Shown: piece after piece, positions 1 through 9,085 of the stretch
How positions within the stretch are numbered: the first letter of the stretch is position 1
Layout: each line of letters opens with the position of its first letter
Origin: Novosphingobium sp. RL4
Lineage (GTDB): Bacteria; Pseudomonadota; Alphaproteobacteria; Sphingomonadales; Sphingomonadaceae
Direction of reading: 5' to 3'
NCBI RefSeq assembly: GCF_035658495.1
Contig: NZ_CP141944.1
Coordinates: 3,332,501-3,396,500 of the forward strand
Length of the DNA stretch: 64,000 nt
Translations under genes and position numbers: made by a program
The notes under the pieces: model-generated
Database searches by the model: none
Told to the model about the DNA's origin: nothing
Seen by the model: only the letters and a program-made list of their open reading frames with translations

Positions 1-306
1 CTCGCCTGGAAGGAACGAGAGGCCGGGCGGCCCGACCCCACGGCGGACCTCGAACGGCTGCCCCCGATCGACGAGCTCGACGAGCTGTTCGGGCGCGAGG
101 GGATCTCGCGCGCGGTTCGTGCCCGCGTGGCGCCTGACCTGCTCTATTCACCCACGGGGCTTCGAGACGAGGGGTTCGATCTGATCCTGCGTCATCTGAG
201 AGAAGGCGGCGCGCGTGAGGGGATGTGGCGGACGGTCGTGCGGCTGCTGCGGCTCGGCGAACCGCGGCGCGCGCTCCGGCTCGCTGCGACGCTGGCGGCA
301 CATTGA
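1..306 (+). CDS. C-terminal part of an unrecognised protein (polysaccharide locus)
   Basis: An open frame enters from the left edge and ends in TGA at 304-306, giving the last 101 residues of a protein. It is rich in Arg, Glu and Leu, contains no Cys, and ends in a basic amphipathic stretch (VVRLLRLGEP followed by RRALRLAATLAAH). I do not recognise the family. The next gene, a polysaccharide flippase, begins one base after this stop, so the two are almost certainly cotranscribed and this protein probably belongs to the same glycan pathway. That role is inferred from position only; the catalytic part, if any, lies outside the window. Confidence 0.6.
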   Translation, partial: LAWKEREAGRPDPTADLERLPPIDELDELFGREGISRAVRARVAPDLLYSPTGLRDEGFDLILRHLREGGAREGMWRTVVRLLRLGEPRRALRLAATLAAH

Positions 307-307
307 C

Positions 308-1822
308 ATGAGCGAAGACACTGCCCCCACCGACGGCCGCGAACCCGCCGCGATGAGCGTGCGCGGGGCTGCGGCCTGGGCCATGGCGGGACAGTATCTT
401 TCCTTCGCCATGCAGTTCGCGACTTCCGTGGTGATCTCGCGGTTCTTCCTGACACCGGCCGAAGTCGGCCTGTTCTCCATCGCGCTCGCCGCAGCCCTGC
501 TCGTGGCGATCCTCCAGGACTTCGGACTCTCTCGCTACATTTCGGGACTCGCCGTGCTCCACGGGCGGGAAGTGGCCCGGTGCAGTTCGGTGGCGCTGCT
601 GTTCTCGCTGGTGGTCGTTGCGGTGATCTGGGCGCTCGCCTGGCCGATGGCGCACATCTATGCCCAGCCTGCCCTGACGCCCATCCTCCTCATCATCGGG
701 GGCAGCTACTTCTTCCTGCCGCTGACGGTCGTGCCTATGGCGCTGATGGCGCGGGCCATGCAGTTCCGGGGACACTTCGCCATCAATGTCGGCGGCGCCT
801 TCACGCAAGGCGCGGTCGCGGTAGCGCTGGCGGCTGCGGGCGAATCCTCCTTTGCGCTGGCATGGGCCACAGTGGCATCCGCCGCCTCGCGCGGGATCAT
901 CGCGCAGTTCCTGCGCCCCGCCCTGCCCTGGCCGCTGCGCGTGGACGGTGCGCGGCCGGTGCTGAGCTTCGGCGCCCGTTCCAGCGTGCTCTACCTGACC
1001 GGTGCACTGGGCACGCGCAGCCCGGACCTGATCCTCGGAAAGCTGCTGAACATCGCCGCCGTCGGGTTCTACAGCCGCGCGGCCAGCCTGTCCGACCAGT
1101 TCCGCACGCTGATCTCGGGCGCCATCGGCAGCGTGTTCTTCCCCGCCTTCGCCCGTATCCGCGACCGGGGGGAGCCGCTTGGCCCCGCATATCTCAGGGT
1201 CTGTGCAGGCTATTCGGCCGTCATCTGGCCCGGCATGGCGGGGCTCGCACTGGCAGCAGACCCGCTGGTCCGCATTCTTTACGGCGAAGCGTGGATGCGC
1301 ACGGCGCCGCTGCTGACGATGATCTCGCTCACCGAAATCATGCTGATCGCCCTGCCGCTGGTGAGCGACCTGCCGATCCTGCTGGGACGGCTCAACCGCC
1401 TGCTCGCCTTCAACATCGCCGATACCGTGCTTTCCATCGCGCTTCTGGCGTTCGGCTGCCTCTGGGGGCTGGAGGGCGCCGCGGCCTCGCGCCTTGTCTA
1501 CGGTGCGCTCTGGCTCGGCCTCTATGCGCGCTTCATTCACGGACTGGTTCGCTTCGACGTGCGCGCCCTGCTGCACATCTATGCCCGCAGCGCCGCCGCG
1601 ACGCTGGCCGCAATCGCCCCGCTGACGCTGTGCTACCTGTTCTGGACGCCGCCCGCGCAGCTCGGCTTCGCCATGCTGCTCGCCACCACGATCGCCGGCG
1701 TGGCGGCTTGGCTGGCGACGCTGTTCCTGCTGCGCCACCCCGCGCTCGACGACCTCCTCGGCCTCGCCTCATCGCTGCCTTTCGCGCGGACCGTCGCCAA
1801 CCGCCTCCAGGCCGCTCGTTGA
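308..1822 (+). CDS. Wzx-type lipopolysaccharide/polysaccharide flippase (MOP superfamily)
   Basis: This 504-residue integral membrane protein shows about 12-14 hydrophobic segments from residue 20 to the end, short polar loops and a short polar N-terminus. That pattern and length fit the polysaccharide-transport branch of the MOP superfamily, which moves undecaprenyl-linked oligosaccharides from the inner to the outer face of the cytoplasmic membrane. The ATG at 308 follows the upstream stop by one base. A later in-frame ATG at 353 would remove only a non-hydrophobic leader and cannot be excluded. A glycosyltransferase follows 26 bases downstream. The family call is by overall character; the sugar repeat it carries cannot be read from sequence. 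Confidence 0.85.
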   Translation: MSEDTAPTDGREPAAMSVRGAAAWAMAGQYLSFAMQFATSVVISRFFLTPAEVGLFSIALAAALLVAILQDFGLSRYISGLAVLHGREVARCSSVALLFSLVVVAVIWALAWPMAHIYAQPALTPILLIIGGSYFFLPLTVVPMALMARAMQFRGHFAINVGGAFTQGAVAVALAAAGESSFALAWATVASAASRGIIAQFLRPALPWPLRVDGARPVLSFGARSSVLYLTGALGTRSPDLILGKLLNIAAVGFYSRAASLSDQFRTLISGAIGSVFFPAFARIRDRGEPLGPAYLRVCAGYSAVIWPGMAGLALAADPLVRILYGEAWMRTAPLLTMISLTEIMLIALPLVSDLPILLGRLNRLLAFNIADTVLSIALLAFGCLWGLEGAAASRLVYGALWLGLYARFIHGLVRFDVRALLHIYARSAAATLAAIAPLTLCYLFWTPPAQLGFAMLLATTIAGVAAWLATLFLLRHPALDDLLGLASSLPFARTVANRLQAAR

Positions 1823-1848
1823 GCGCAGCCGCACAGAGACCTGCACCG

Positions 1849-3015
1849 ATGGACGAAACGATCTCCCTTTCCGCCTGCCACGTCGCCGAGGACCGGGGGA
1901 TCGTGCGCCAGTCTCCCCGGCCGGAGAACCTGCGCAACGCCGCCTATGCCGCGCAGTTCGACTGGCGCACGATCTTTTACGACGTCTATCGCTCCGGGCC
2001 GGAGGTGGTGCTTCAGGGGCCGCCATTCCTGAACTTCCTGCCGATGCTGAAGGCGGCCGAGGGCCTGCGCAGCAAGTTCCGGCCGCTCTGGCCCAAGGCC
2101 CGCCTCGTGGATCGCAGCAAGGGCTGCGAAATCCGCCTGCGCCATGATGGCGATACCCTGTTGCTGGACGGAGCTCTCGGCCGGTTCGACATCACCGTCC
2201 AGCCCGACCTCTCGCACCTTTTCGCCGGACGGCGGGTGATCCACACATTGTCCCGCAACAACGACATCCGCTGGATCAAGGACTGGATCGCCTTCTATGT
2301 CGCGATCCACGGCGCCGACGGCGTGCTGCTCTACGACAACGGCTCGACCGCCTATACCCTTGGCGAACTGCGCGCCGCGCTGGAGCAGGCCTTCCCGGAC
2401 ATGGCTGTCGCGGTGGTCGACTGGCCCTTCATCTACGGGCCGCAGGGCGGTCTTGCCGGGGCGGTGGACGGCCGGGAGACGCCCTGGGATTCGGACTATT
2501 GCCAGACCGGATCGCTCCAGCACGCGCGCTTCCGCTTCCTGCGCCGCGCACGCAGCGTGCTCAACGTCGATATAGACGAACTCGTCCTTTCCAGCCGGGA
2601 ACGATCGATCTTCGCCGAAACCGAAGCCTCGAAGGCGGGCTTCATCAAGTTCGGCGGTGCATGGATCAGCAGCGCCAACCACCGCGCCGCCACGCCCGAG
2701 GATTGCCGCCACGGCGACTTTCTCCTGCGCGACCGGGAAGAGCAGGAGATCTGCCCCCCGAAGTGGTGCATCGTTCCCGATGCGCGCCACGATGCAAAGT
2801 ACACATGGTCGGTCCACAACGTCTTCGGATCGCCCCACAACCGCACCCTCTCCCCGGAATTCGGCTATCGCCACATGAAGGGCATATCCAACAGCTGGAA
2901 GTACGACCGTTGGGAACGCGCCTCTCCAGACCCGGCGCGCTTCGTCGAGGACCCGGACTTGCGCGCGGCCTTCGAACGCAGCGGCCTGATCGTGGCAGAA
3001 GCCGCCGCGCGCTGA
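1849..3015 (+). CDS. glycosyltransferase, family 2/92-like (Glyco_tranf_2_4 type)
   Basis: A soluble 388-residue protein. The central region carries NDIRWIKDWIAFYVAIHGAD near residues 140-160, the typical entry of the Glyco_tranf_2_4/GT92-like fold, followed by a VLLYDNGS strand. An acidic NVDIDELVL segment near residue 240 would supply the DxD-type metal and nucleotide-sugar site. No signal peptide or membrane span is visible, so it should act at the cytoplasmic face. It lies 26 bases after the flippase gene and is probably in the same operon, contributing a sugar to the lipid-linked unit. Donor and acceptor are not predictable. The ATG at 1849 is chosen because upstream in-frame sequence overlaps the flippase in another frame. 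Confidence 0.75.
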   Translation: MDETISLSACHVAEDRGIVRQSPRPENLRNAAYAAQFDWRTIFYDVYRSGPEVVLQGPPFLNFLPMLKAAEGLRSKFRPLWPKARLVDRSKGCEIRLRHDGDTLLLDGALGRFDITVQPDLSHLFAGRRVIHTLSRNNDIRWIKDWIAFYVAIHGADGVLLYDNGSTAYTLGELRAALEQAFPDMAVAVVDWPFIYGPQGGLAGAVDGRETPWDSDYCQTGSLQHARFRFLRRARSVLNVDIDELVLSSRERSIFAETEASKAGFIKFGGAWISSANHRAATPEDCRHGDFLLRDREEQEICPPKWCIVPDARHDAKYTWSVHNVFGSPHNRTLSPEFGYRHMKGISNSWKYDRWERASPDPARFVEDPDLRAAFERSGLIVAEAAAR

Positions 3016-3206
3016 CTGGCGCGTGGCTCATGCCGCCGCGCGGATCGCCGGCGATATTGCTGCGGAAAATGCTGCGCGAAGGCACCTCCCGATTCGGGAC
3101 GCAGCCACCCCCGAACCCGCGAGTTTCCTTTGTTCCACTCGCGTTTCATGGTAGTGTCCATGCCTGACAACAATCCGACGGGGATCAACCCCGCGGGGAG
3201 GATGAC

Positions 3207-4166
3207 ATGGCCGCAAGCATGCTTGCGAAGGCACTTCTTATCGCGGAATCGGTGATTCTGGGCGTGAGCCCTCCTGCCGTATCCGGGACGCCGGCACCCA
3301 CCGGCGCCGACCCTCCGGCCCTGGCCCTGAGAGGCTCCATCAAGGATGCCTTGCAGGATACCGAAACCGTGCAGGGCCAGGCCGACATCGACGACCGGAT
3401 GACCGTGGACGTCGGGCTGGAAGGCAAGGGCCCCTACCGCTTCCTGATCGACACGGGATCGCAGAACACGGTGGTCTCCAGCACGCTGGCGGGCAGGCTC
3501 GGGCTCGTGCAGGGGCCGGAAGTGCGCGTCATCAGCATGGGCGGCACCAGCAGCGTGGCCACCGCACAGCTCCAGTCGCTCGATATCGGGCAGAAGAACT
3601 ACACGGACCTTACCGTGCCCCTGCTGGAACGACAGCACATCGGGGCGGACGGGATCGTCGGCACGGACAGCCTGCAGGGGCAGCGGGTCGTGCTGGACTT
3701 CGTGCACAATACCATCGCCATCGGCGACGCCCAGAGCCTGGGCGGCAGCAGCGGTTACGAGATCGTGGTGCGCGCCCGCAAGCGCGAGGGGCGCCTCATC
3801 CTCACCGATGCGCTGATCGACGGTATCCGCGCCGACGTCGTCATCGACACCGGCGCCAGTTCGACCATCGGCAACCTCGCCCTGCAACGCGCGATCCGCG
3901 AAAGGTCCGCCGGCCAGACCACCCTGCTCAGCGTCACCGGCCACGAACTGCCCGCCGGTCTCGGCGTGGCGAAAGTGCTAAGGATCAGCGACGTCAACAT
4001 TTCCAACGTGGTGATCGCCTTCGCCGATGCCCCCGCCTTCAAGGAACTGAGCCTGCGCAAACGCCCCGCGATCTTCCTCGGCATGCGCGAACTCAGGGTG
4101 TTCAAGCGGATCGCGATAGACTTCTCGACGCGCCGCATCCTGTTCGACATGCCGAAGGGATCGTGA
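3207..4166 (+). CDS. retropepsin-like aspartyl protease, exported
   Basis: A 319-residue protein with two copies of the aspartyl-protease signature: FLIDTGSQNTVV near residue 85 and VVIDTGASSTIG near residue 213. Each half is followed by a GxVGxD- or FLGMRELR-type hydrophobic segment, as in single-chain, two-lobed retropepsin-like bacterial proteins (gag-asp/aspartyl_protease_2 families). The N-terminal 26 residues are hydrophobic with small side chains near VSG, consistent with a signal peptide or anchor. The start is fixed by GGGGAGG six bases upstream of ATG 3207. It is flanked by a glycosyltransferase and an ABC exporter with intergenic gaps, so it is likely monocistronic. The substrate is unknown. 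Confidence 0.8.
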   Translation: MAASMLAKALLIAESVILGVSPPAVSGTPAPTGADPPALALRGSIKDALQDTETVQGQADIDDRMTVDVGLEGKGPYRFLIDTGSQNTVVSSTLAGRLGLVQGPEVRVISMGGTSSVATAQLQSLDIGQKNYTDLTVPLLERQHIGADGIVGTDSLQGQRVVLDFVHNTIAIGDAQSLGGSSGYEIVVRARKREGRLILTDALIDGIRADVVIDTGASSTIGNLALQRAIRERSAGQTTLLSVTGHELPAGLGVAKVLRISDVNISNVVIAFADAPAFKELSLRKRPAIFLGMRELRVFKRIAIDFSTRRILFDMPKGS

Positions 4167-4276
4167 AGAGGCCCCGCCGCGCACCGTCCACCGCGCGGGC
4201 GATAGCGGGAACCGCCCTCTTTCCGCGAATTCCCGGACGCGATTGTCTATCGACGCGAACACCCTAAATAGCAGCG

Positions 4277-6097
4277 ATGCCGCCAGACACCGCCGTAACC
4301 GATTCCCGCGCCCGCCACGATGGCTGGCGCACCCTGCTGCGCTTCATGCCGTATCTCTGGCCTGCCGGGAATCCGGCGCTGCGCTGGCGGATCGTCTGGG
4401 CCTGCGTGTTCATCCTGCTTTCCACCGCAACCCAGCTTGCCCTGCCTTACCTGATGAAGTGGGCGGTCGACCTGATGGGCGCCACCGGCCCGAAGCTGGT
4501 GCAGCTCGCGATGCTGATGGTGCTGGGTTACGCAGCGGGCCGCCTGATCCAGACCGCGTTCGACAACTTCCGCAACATCGTGTTCGAGCGCGTGGGACAG
4601 GATGCGACCCGCGAACTGGCGGAAAACGTGTTCGGCCAGCTCCACCGGCTCTCGCTGCGGTTCCACCTTGCCCGCCGCACCGGGGAAGTGACCAAGACGA
4701 TCGAGCGCGGGACCAAGAGCATCGACACGATGCTCTATTTCATGCTCTTCAACATCGCGCCCACCATCCTGCAACTGCTGGTGGTGGCGGTGATCTTCTA
4801 CATCAATTTCGGCCCCGGCCTCGTCATCGCCACTGCCGTGGCGATCGCCGCCTATATCTGGGTGACCCGCACGATCACCGAGTGGCGCACCAAGCTGCGC
4901 GAACAGATGAACCGGCTGGACGGGCAAGCGCTGGCCCGCGCGGTGGACTCGCTGCTCAACTATGAAACGGTGAAGTACTTCTCCGCCGAGGACCGCGAAC
5001 GGGAGCGTTACGCCCAGGCTACGCGGGCCTATGCGGTCGCGGCGGTCAAGAGCGAGAACTCGCTCGGGCTGCTCAACATCGCGCAGGGCGTGGTGGTCAA
5101 CCTGCTGATGGCGGGCGCGCTGGGCTATACCGTCTGGGGCTGGTACAAGGGCCAGTACACGGCCGGTCAGCTCGTTTTCGTGCAGACCTACCTCACGCAG
5201 CTTTTCCGCCCGCTCGACATGCTCGGCATGGTCTATCGCACGATCCGGCAGGGCCTGATCGACATGGCGGAAATGTTCCGGCTGCTCGACGAACCGCAGG
5301 AAGTCTCTGACAAGCCCGGCGCCCCGGCGCTGGTGATCCGCCGGCCCTCGGTGGTGTTCGACAATGTGGAGTTCGGCTACGAGCCAGACCGCCGCATCCT
5401 CAAGGGCCTCTCGTTCGAGGTTCCGGCCGGACAGAACTTCGCCGTCGTCGGCCCTTCGGGCGCGGGCAAGTCCACGCTCGCGCGGCTGCTGTTCCGCTTC
5501 TACGATCCCCAGCAGGGCCGCATCCTGATCGACGGGCAGGACATCGCCGGGATCACCCAGGCCAGCCTGCGCGCCGCCATCGGCATCGTTCCGCAGGACT
5601 CGGTGCTGTTCAACGACACCATCGGCTACAACATCGCCTATGGCCGCGACGGCGCCGGGCAGGACGAGGTGGAAAACGCCGCGCGGGGCGCCGCGCTGAT
5701 GGGCCTGATCGACCGCCTGCCGCAGGGTTTCGCCACCGAAGTGGGCGAACGCGGCCTCAAGCTTTCCGGCGGCGAGAAACAGCGCGTGGCGATCGCCCGC
5801 ACGCTGGTCAAGAACCCGCCGATCCTGCTGCTCGACGAAGCCACGTCCGCGCTGGACACCCGCACGGAGCAGGACATCCTCGCCACGCTGCACCGCGTAT
5901 CCGAGAACCGCACCAGCCTGTCGATCGCGCACCGGCTTTCGACCATCGCCGATGCGGACCGGATTCTCGTGCTCAATGACGGGCGCCTGGCCGAGAGCGG
6001 CACCCATTCCCAGCTCCTGCGGCAGGACGGGCTCTATGCGGAAATGTGGGCGCGCCAGGCCGCCGAAGCCGAAGCGATGATCGAAGCGGCAGAATAA
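4277..6097 (+). CDS. Atm1/ABCB7-type ABC transporter (fused permease-ATPase)
   Basis: A 606-residue half-transporter. Six transmembrane helices fill residues 25-320. The nucleotide-binding domain follows, with Walker A GPSGAGKST, Q-loop VPQDSVLF, signature LSGGEKQ, Walker B ILLLDEATSALD and switch His in SIAHRLSTI. The TM-region motif RGTKSIDTML and the sequence LNYETVKYFSAED are characteristic of the Atm1/ABCB7/HMT1 branch, which exports glutathione-linked persulfide or metal conjugates and links to iron-sulfur homeostasis and heavy-metal tolerance. It should work as a homodimer in the inner membrane. It is apparently monocistronic. The exact substrate in this organism is an inference from the family. 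Confidence 0.93.
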   Translation: MPPDTAVTDSRARHDGWRTLLRFMPYLWPAGNPALRWRIVWACVFILLSTATQLALPYLMKWAVDLMGATGPKLVQLAMLMVLGYAAGRLIQTAFDNFRNIVFERVGQDATRELAENVFGQLHRLSLRFHLARRTGEVTKTIERGTKSIDTMLYFMLFNIAPTILQLLVVAVIFYINFGPGLVIATAVAIAAYIWVTRTITEWRTKLREQMNRLDGQALARAVDSLLNYETVKYFSAEDRERERYAQATRAYAVAAVKSENSLGLLNIAQGVVVNLLMAGALGYTVWGWYKGQYTAGQLVFVQTYLTQLFRPLDMLGMVYRTIRQGLIDMAEMFRLLDEPQEVSDKPGAPALVIRRPSVVFDNVEFGYEPDRRILKGLSFEVPAGQNFAVVGPSGAGKSTLARLLFRFYDPQQGRILIDGQDIAGITQASLRAAIGIVPQDSVLFNDTIGYNIAYGRDGAGQDEVENAARGAALMGLIDRLPQGFATEVGERGLKLSGGEKQRVAIARTLVKNPPILLLDEATSALDTRTEQDILATLHRVSENRTSLSIAHRLSTIADADRILVLNDGRLAESGTHSQLLRQDGLYAEMWARQAAEAEAMIEAAE

Positions 6098-6124
6098 GGC
6101 GGGACCGCCTGCTTGCGGGAACCA

Positions 6125-6164
6125 TCGGAAGGGGTCGGGGGTTTCTCCGCCATGCCCCTTCCGA
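6125..6164. terminator. hairpin between convergent genes
   Basis: TCGGAAGGGG (6125-6134) pairs perfectly with CCCCTTCCGA (6155-6164) around a 20-base loop, 28 bases after the Atm1 stop and before the end of the opposite-strand DUF1737 gene. There is no T-run, so intrinsic termination is only suggested; it may simply protect 3' ends. Confidence 0.35.
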
Positions 6165-6315
6165 CCCGGAGCCTCCCGCACGTGAAATGCCCCCCGTTGT
6201 CCGCAATCCTGCTGCACATGGCAGCGCTGGCTCCCCTGGTCGCGGCGGCGCTTATCCCCGGTGTCGTCTTCGCCTGACGCGCGGCTGCGCTTTCAGGATG
6301 CGGCGCGCCGGCACT

Positions 6316-6516
6316 TTATTTGACAACGTCGGCCTCGTGCCACACCACCGCCTGAGCCGCCTTCATGCAATTCTCGGCCGTATCCCACGATAGCGAGGGC
6401 GAGCCGTAGAGCCGCCAGCCCTGCGCCAGTGCTTCCGACACACGCTCGCAAAAGGCGCGGTCGTCCGCTCCGGTGAGCAGGCGGTAGATCGGGCGGTCTT
6501 CGGGCGTCTGGTACAT
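6316..6516 (-). CDS. DUF1737 domain protein, 66 residues
   Basis: A small protein whose core (YRLLTGADDRAFCERVSEAL, then GWRLYGSPSL) matches the DUF1737 family, a single compact domain of unknown function common in proteobacteria. The frame also permits starts at ATG 6522 and TTG 6531; ATG 6516 is preferred because GAGAG lies six bases upstream, whereas it abuts ATG 6522. It follows the PhyH-family gene by about 25 bases and is likely the last gene of the GFA-PhyH-DUF1737 operon. No catalytic residues can be proposed. Confidence 0.8.
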   Translation of the reverse strand: MYQTPEDRPIYRLLTGADDRAFCERVSEALAQGWRLYGSPSLSWDTAENCMKAAQAVVWHEADVVK

Positions 6517-6540
6517 CGGCATCTCTCTCAATTTCGAATG

Positions 6541-7248
6541 TCAGATGCCTAGCCACTCCAGCGGGGCTGGCAAGTCCCCGGCAGCGTAATCGACCTGGAG
6601 CACCCGGCGGCGACGGCCGGGCCGGGCCGCGTGGGAGGCATGGAGGATCGGGGTTCGATAGATCCAGACATCCCCGGTGTCCGCCAGACACGAGAACACC
6701 GGCGCCCGCGCCACGATCGCGTCCACATCGGCCACCGCGATGCGTCCCAGCCGGTGCGAGCCCGGAACGATCAGCAGCGGGGCGTTTCCGGCATCGACCG
6801 GATCGAGATGAATGCGCACCGTCAGCATCCCTTCGCTCAACGCGAAGGGCGGTTCCACATGGCAAATGCCCTGCTTGACGGTCCAAGGCCCGAAGCCCGG
6901 CAAATCCGCTTCGGCGCGGACCGCGATCGTCCGGTCCTGATGCCAGCCCAGCGACCAGTCGGCCCGGTCGTTCTTGTCGAACAGCACCGCCTTGACCGGG
7001 CGCACCGGCAGACCGGCCAGTTCCGCCAGTCGCGCACCGACCGGCGCTTCCGGCCCGAGCAGCCGCGCCAGTCCGGCACCTCCCGCGATCCGGGTTCCGG
7101 CCCGGCCGTCCGGCCATTTCGCCAGAACCCCGGCAAGCGCATCGAGAATCGGCAAAGCCAGCCCGCCATGAAAACAGGCGCCATCACGGTCCAGACGGAG
7201 TTGCAGCCGCTCGTCTCCGGCTTCCGCAGGAGGCGCGGAGCCGTTCAC
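6541..7248 (-). CDS. phytanoyl-CoA dioxygenase (PhyH) family protein
   Basis: A 235-residue Fe(II)/2-oxoglutarate oxygenase-like protein. The facial triad is visible as WHQDRT (HxD) in the middle and the distal His in ILHASHAARPG near the C-terminus, followed by RRRRVLQVDY, which can supply the 2-oxoglutarate Arg. The start is a GTG at 7248 that shares four bases (GTGA) with the stop of the upstream GFA gene, strong evidence for translational coupling; the open frame extends further but only as a shadow of the GFA gene. PhyH-family enzymes hydroxylate diverse small molecules, and the substrate here cannot be read from sequence. Confidence 0.85.
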   Translation of the reverse strand: MNGSAPPAEAGDERLQLRLDRDGACFHGGLALPILDALAGVLAKWPDGRAGTRIAGGAGLARLLGPEAPVGARLAELAGLPVRPVKAVLFDKNDRADWSLGWHQDRTIAVRAEADLPGFGPWTVKQGICHVEPPFALSEGMLTVRIHLDPVDAGNAPLLIVPGSHRLGRIAVADVDAIVARAPVFSCLADTGDVWIYRTPILHASHAARPGRRRRVLQVDYAAGDLPAPLEWLGI

Positions 7249-7643
7249 CCCGGATAGCGTTCGAATTCGGGAAGATCGCCGATCTGCTTCATCCAGCCGA
7301 TCCGCTCGGCAACCTGGATATGGGCTCCGGGCGGGAGGGCATCGGGATCGTCGAGCGTGGCGACCTGGATATCCACGAGGCCGGGCAGGTATTCCTCGTT
7401 CGTGTACCACAGCCCGGTGCCGCAGCGCGGGCAGAAGTGGCGCATGGCGCTGCCGCTGGAGTTGTAGACGCTGGCCTGGCCAGCGGTCACCGTGAATTCC
7501 GGCGATTTGAAAGCGGCCCAGGCCACCGTCGGCGCGCCGGACGACTTGCGGCAATCGGCGCAGTGGCAAAGCGCGACGTGTTCCGGCTCACCCTCTACAG
7601 TGTAGCGAACGTCGCTGCACTGGCATCCACCTTCGAGCGTCAT
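7245..7643 (-). CDS. GFA/CENP-V family zinc protein
   Basis: A 132-residue protein with the zinc-binding pattern of the GFA fold: GGCQCSDVRY at residues 5-14, CHCADCRKSSG at about 26-36, and FCPRCGTGLWY at about 70-80. Characterised relatives include glutathione-dependent formaldehyde-activating enzyme, but most members have no proven activity, so only the fold is claimed. The start at 7643 has a strong AAGGAG about eight bases upstream. It heads a likely three-gene operon with the PhyH oxygenase (GTGA overlap) and the DUF1737 gene. A role in detoxifying an aldehyde released by the oxygenase would fit but is speculation. Confidence 0.88.
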   Translation of the reverse strand: MTLEGGCQCSDVRYTVEGEPEHVALCHCADCRKSSGAPTVAWAAFKSPEFTVTAGQASVYNSSGSAMRHFCPRCGTGLWYTNEEYLPGLVDIQVATLDDPDALPPGAHIQVAERIGWMKQIGDLPEFERYPG

Positions 7644-7773
7644 TGCGAATCTCCTTCTGATGCGAGGGAGACTAGCCGGCCAGCAAGAACATTCAAGGAA
7701 CAAATGAACACCGCCCCGGACCGCGCCGCTTGCGCGGCAGCGATCCGGGGCGGCAGTCCGGGGCTATCGGGAT

Positions 7774-9072
7774 TTACAGGATGTACTTCGACAGGTCGGC
7801 GTTGCCGGCGAGGCCTTCCAGCCTGTCGCGAACGTAAGTCTCGTCGATGGTCACGGTCTCGCCCTTGCGGTCCTCGGCCTCGAAGCTGAGTTCCTCGAGC
7901 AGCTTTTCCATCACCGTCTGCAGGCGCCGGGCGCCGATATTCTCGACGCTCTCGTTCACCAGCGCGGCGATGCGGGCGATTTCGCTGACCGCGTCGCTCG
8001 TGACTTCCACCGAAACCTCCTCGGTAGCGAGCAGCGCCCGGTACTGGGCCACCAGGTTCGCGCGGGTTTCCGAGAGGATGCGCACGAAATCGGCCTCGGT
8101 CAGCGCCTTCAGCTCTACCCGGATCGGCAGGCGGCCCTGAAGCTCGGGCAGCATGTCGGAAGGCTTGGCGAGGTGGAACGCGCCCGAGGCGATGAAGAGG
8201 ACATGGTCGGTCTTCATCGGCCCGTACTTGGTGGCAACGGTGGTGCCCTCGATCAGCGGCAGCAGATCGCGCTGCACGCCTTCGCGGCTGACCGAGCCGC
8301 CGCGCACGTCGGACACGGCGATCTTGTCGATCTCGTCGAGGAAGACGATGCCGTTGGTCTCGGCATTGGCCAGCGCGGTGCGGGCCACATCGTCCTGGTC
8401 CATCCGCTTTTCCGACTCCTCGTCGACCAGCTTGTCCCAGGCGTCAGGCACCTTCATCTTGCGGCGCGTCAGCTTCGGACCGCCGAACTTGCCCATGATG
8501 TCCGACAGGTTGATCATGCCGACCGAGCCGCCCATGCCCGGGATCTCCATCGGCGCCGAGGGTCCGTCCTCGACCTCGATCTCGACCTCGGTCTCGTTCA
8601 TGGCGTTTTCGGTGATGCGCTGGTGGAAGGAGGCGCGGGTCGCCTCGGAGGCGCCTTCGCCGACAAGGGCATTGAGCAGGCGCTCCATCGCCGCCTTGGA
8701 AGCGGCTTCACGCACCGATTCGCGGCGGCGTTCCTTTTCGAGGCGGATCGCCTCTTCCACCAGATCGCGGGCGATCTGCTCGACATCGCGGCCGACATAG
8801 CCGACTTCGGTGAACTTGGTGGCTTCCACCTTCACGAAAGGCGCATCGGCCAGCTTGGCGAGGCGGCGGCTGATCTCGGTCTTGCCGCAGCCCGTGGGGC
8901 CGATCATCAGGATGTTCTTCGGCGTCACCTCGTCGCGCAGTTCGAGCGAGAGCTTCTGCCTTCTCCAGCGATTGCGCAGGGCCACCGCGACGGCCTTCTT
9001 GGCTTCGGTCTGGCCGACGATGTGTTCATCAAGGGCGCGGACGATCGCCTTCGGGGTCAGGTTGTCTTTCAT
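7774..9072 (-). CDS. hslU: ATP-dependent protease ATPase subunit HslU
   Basis: A 432-residue AAA+ ATPase of normal family length. Seen are [20 protein letters not shown] at the N-terminus, Walker [10 protein letters not shown], the pore motif GYVGRDVE, a long acidic intermediate domain, Walker [11 protein letters not shown], and the conserved C-terminal tail ending DLSKYIL that docks into HslV. HslU unfolds substrates and feeds them to the HslV peptidase in the cytoplasm. It starts 13 bases after hslV and shares its heat-shock promoter. The ATG at 9072 is chosen because the family N-terminus begins there; upstream frame is an hslV shadow. Confidence 0.97.
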   Translation of the reverse strand: MKDNLTPKAIVRALDEHIVGQTEAKKAVAVALRNRWRRQKLSLELRDEVTPKNILMIGPTGCGKTEISRRLAKLADAPFVKVEATKFTEVGYVGRDVEQIARDLVEEAIRLEKERRRESVREAASKAAMERLLNALVGEGASEATRASFHQRITENAMNETEVEIEVEDGPSAPMEIPGMGGSVGMINLSDIMGKFGGPKLTRRKMKVPDAWDKLVDEESEKRMDQDDVARTALANAETNGIVFLDEIDKIAVSDVRGGSVSREGVQRDLLPLIEGTTVATKYGPMKTDHVLFIASGAFHLAKPSDMLPELQGRLPIRVELKALTEADFVRILSETRANLVAQYRALLATEEVSVEVTSDAVSEIARIAALVNESVENIGARRLQTVMEKLLEELSFEAEDRKGETVTIDETYVRDRLEGLAGNADLSKYIL

Positions 9073-9085
9073 GTTTTCGATGATC

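Noticed and set aside
4247..6217. 656-codon minus-strand open frame
   Set aside because: Antisense shadow of the Atm1 exporter, which has all ABC motifs; long false frames are common in GC-rich coding DNA.
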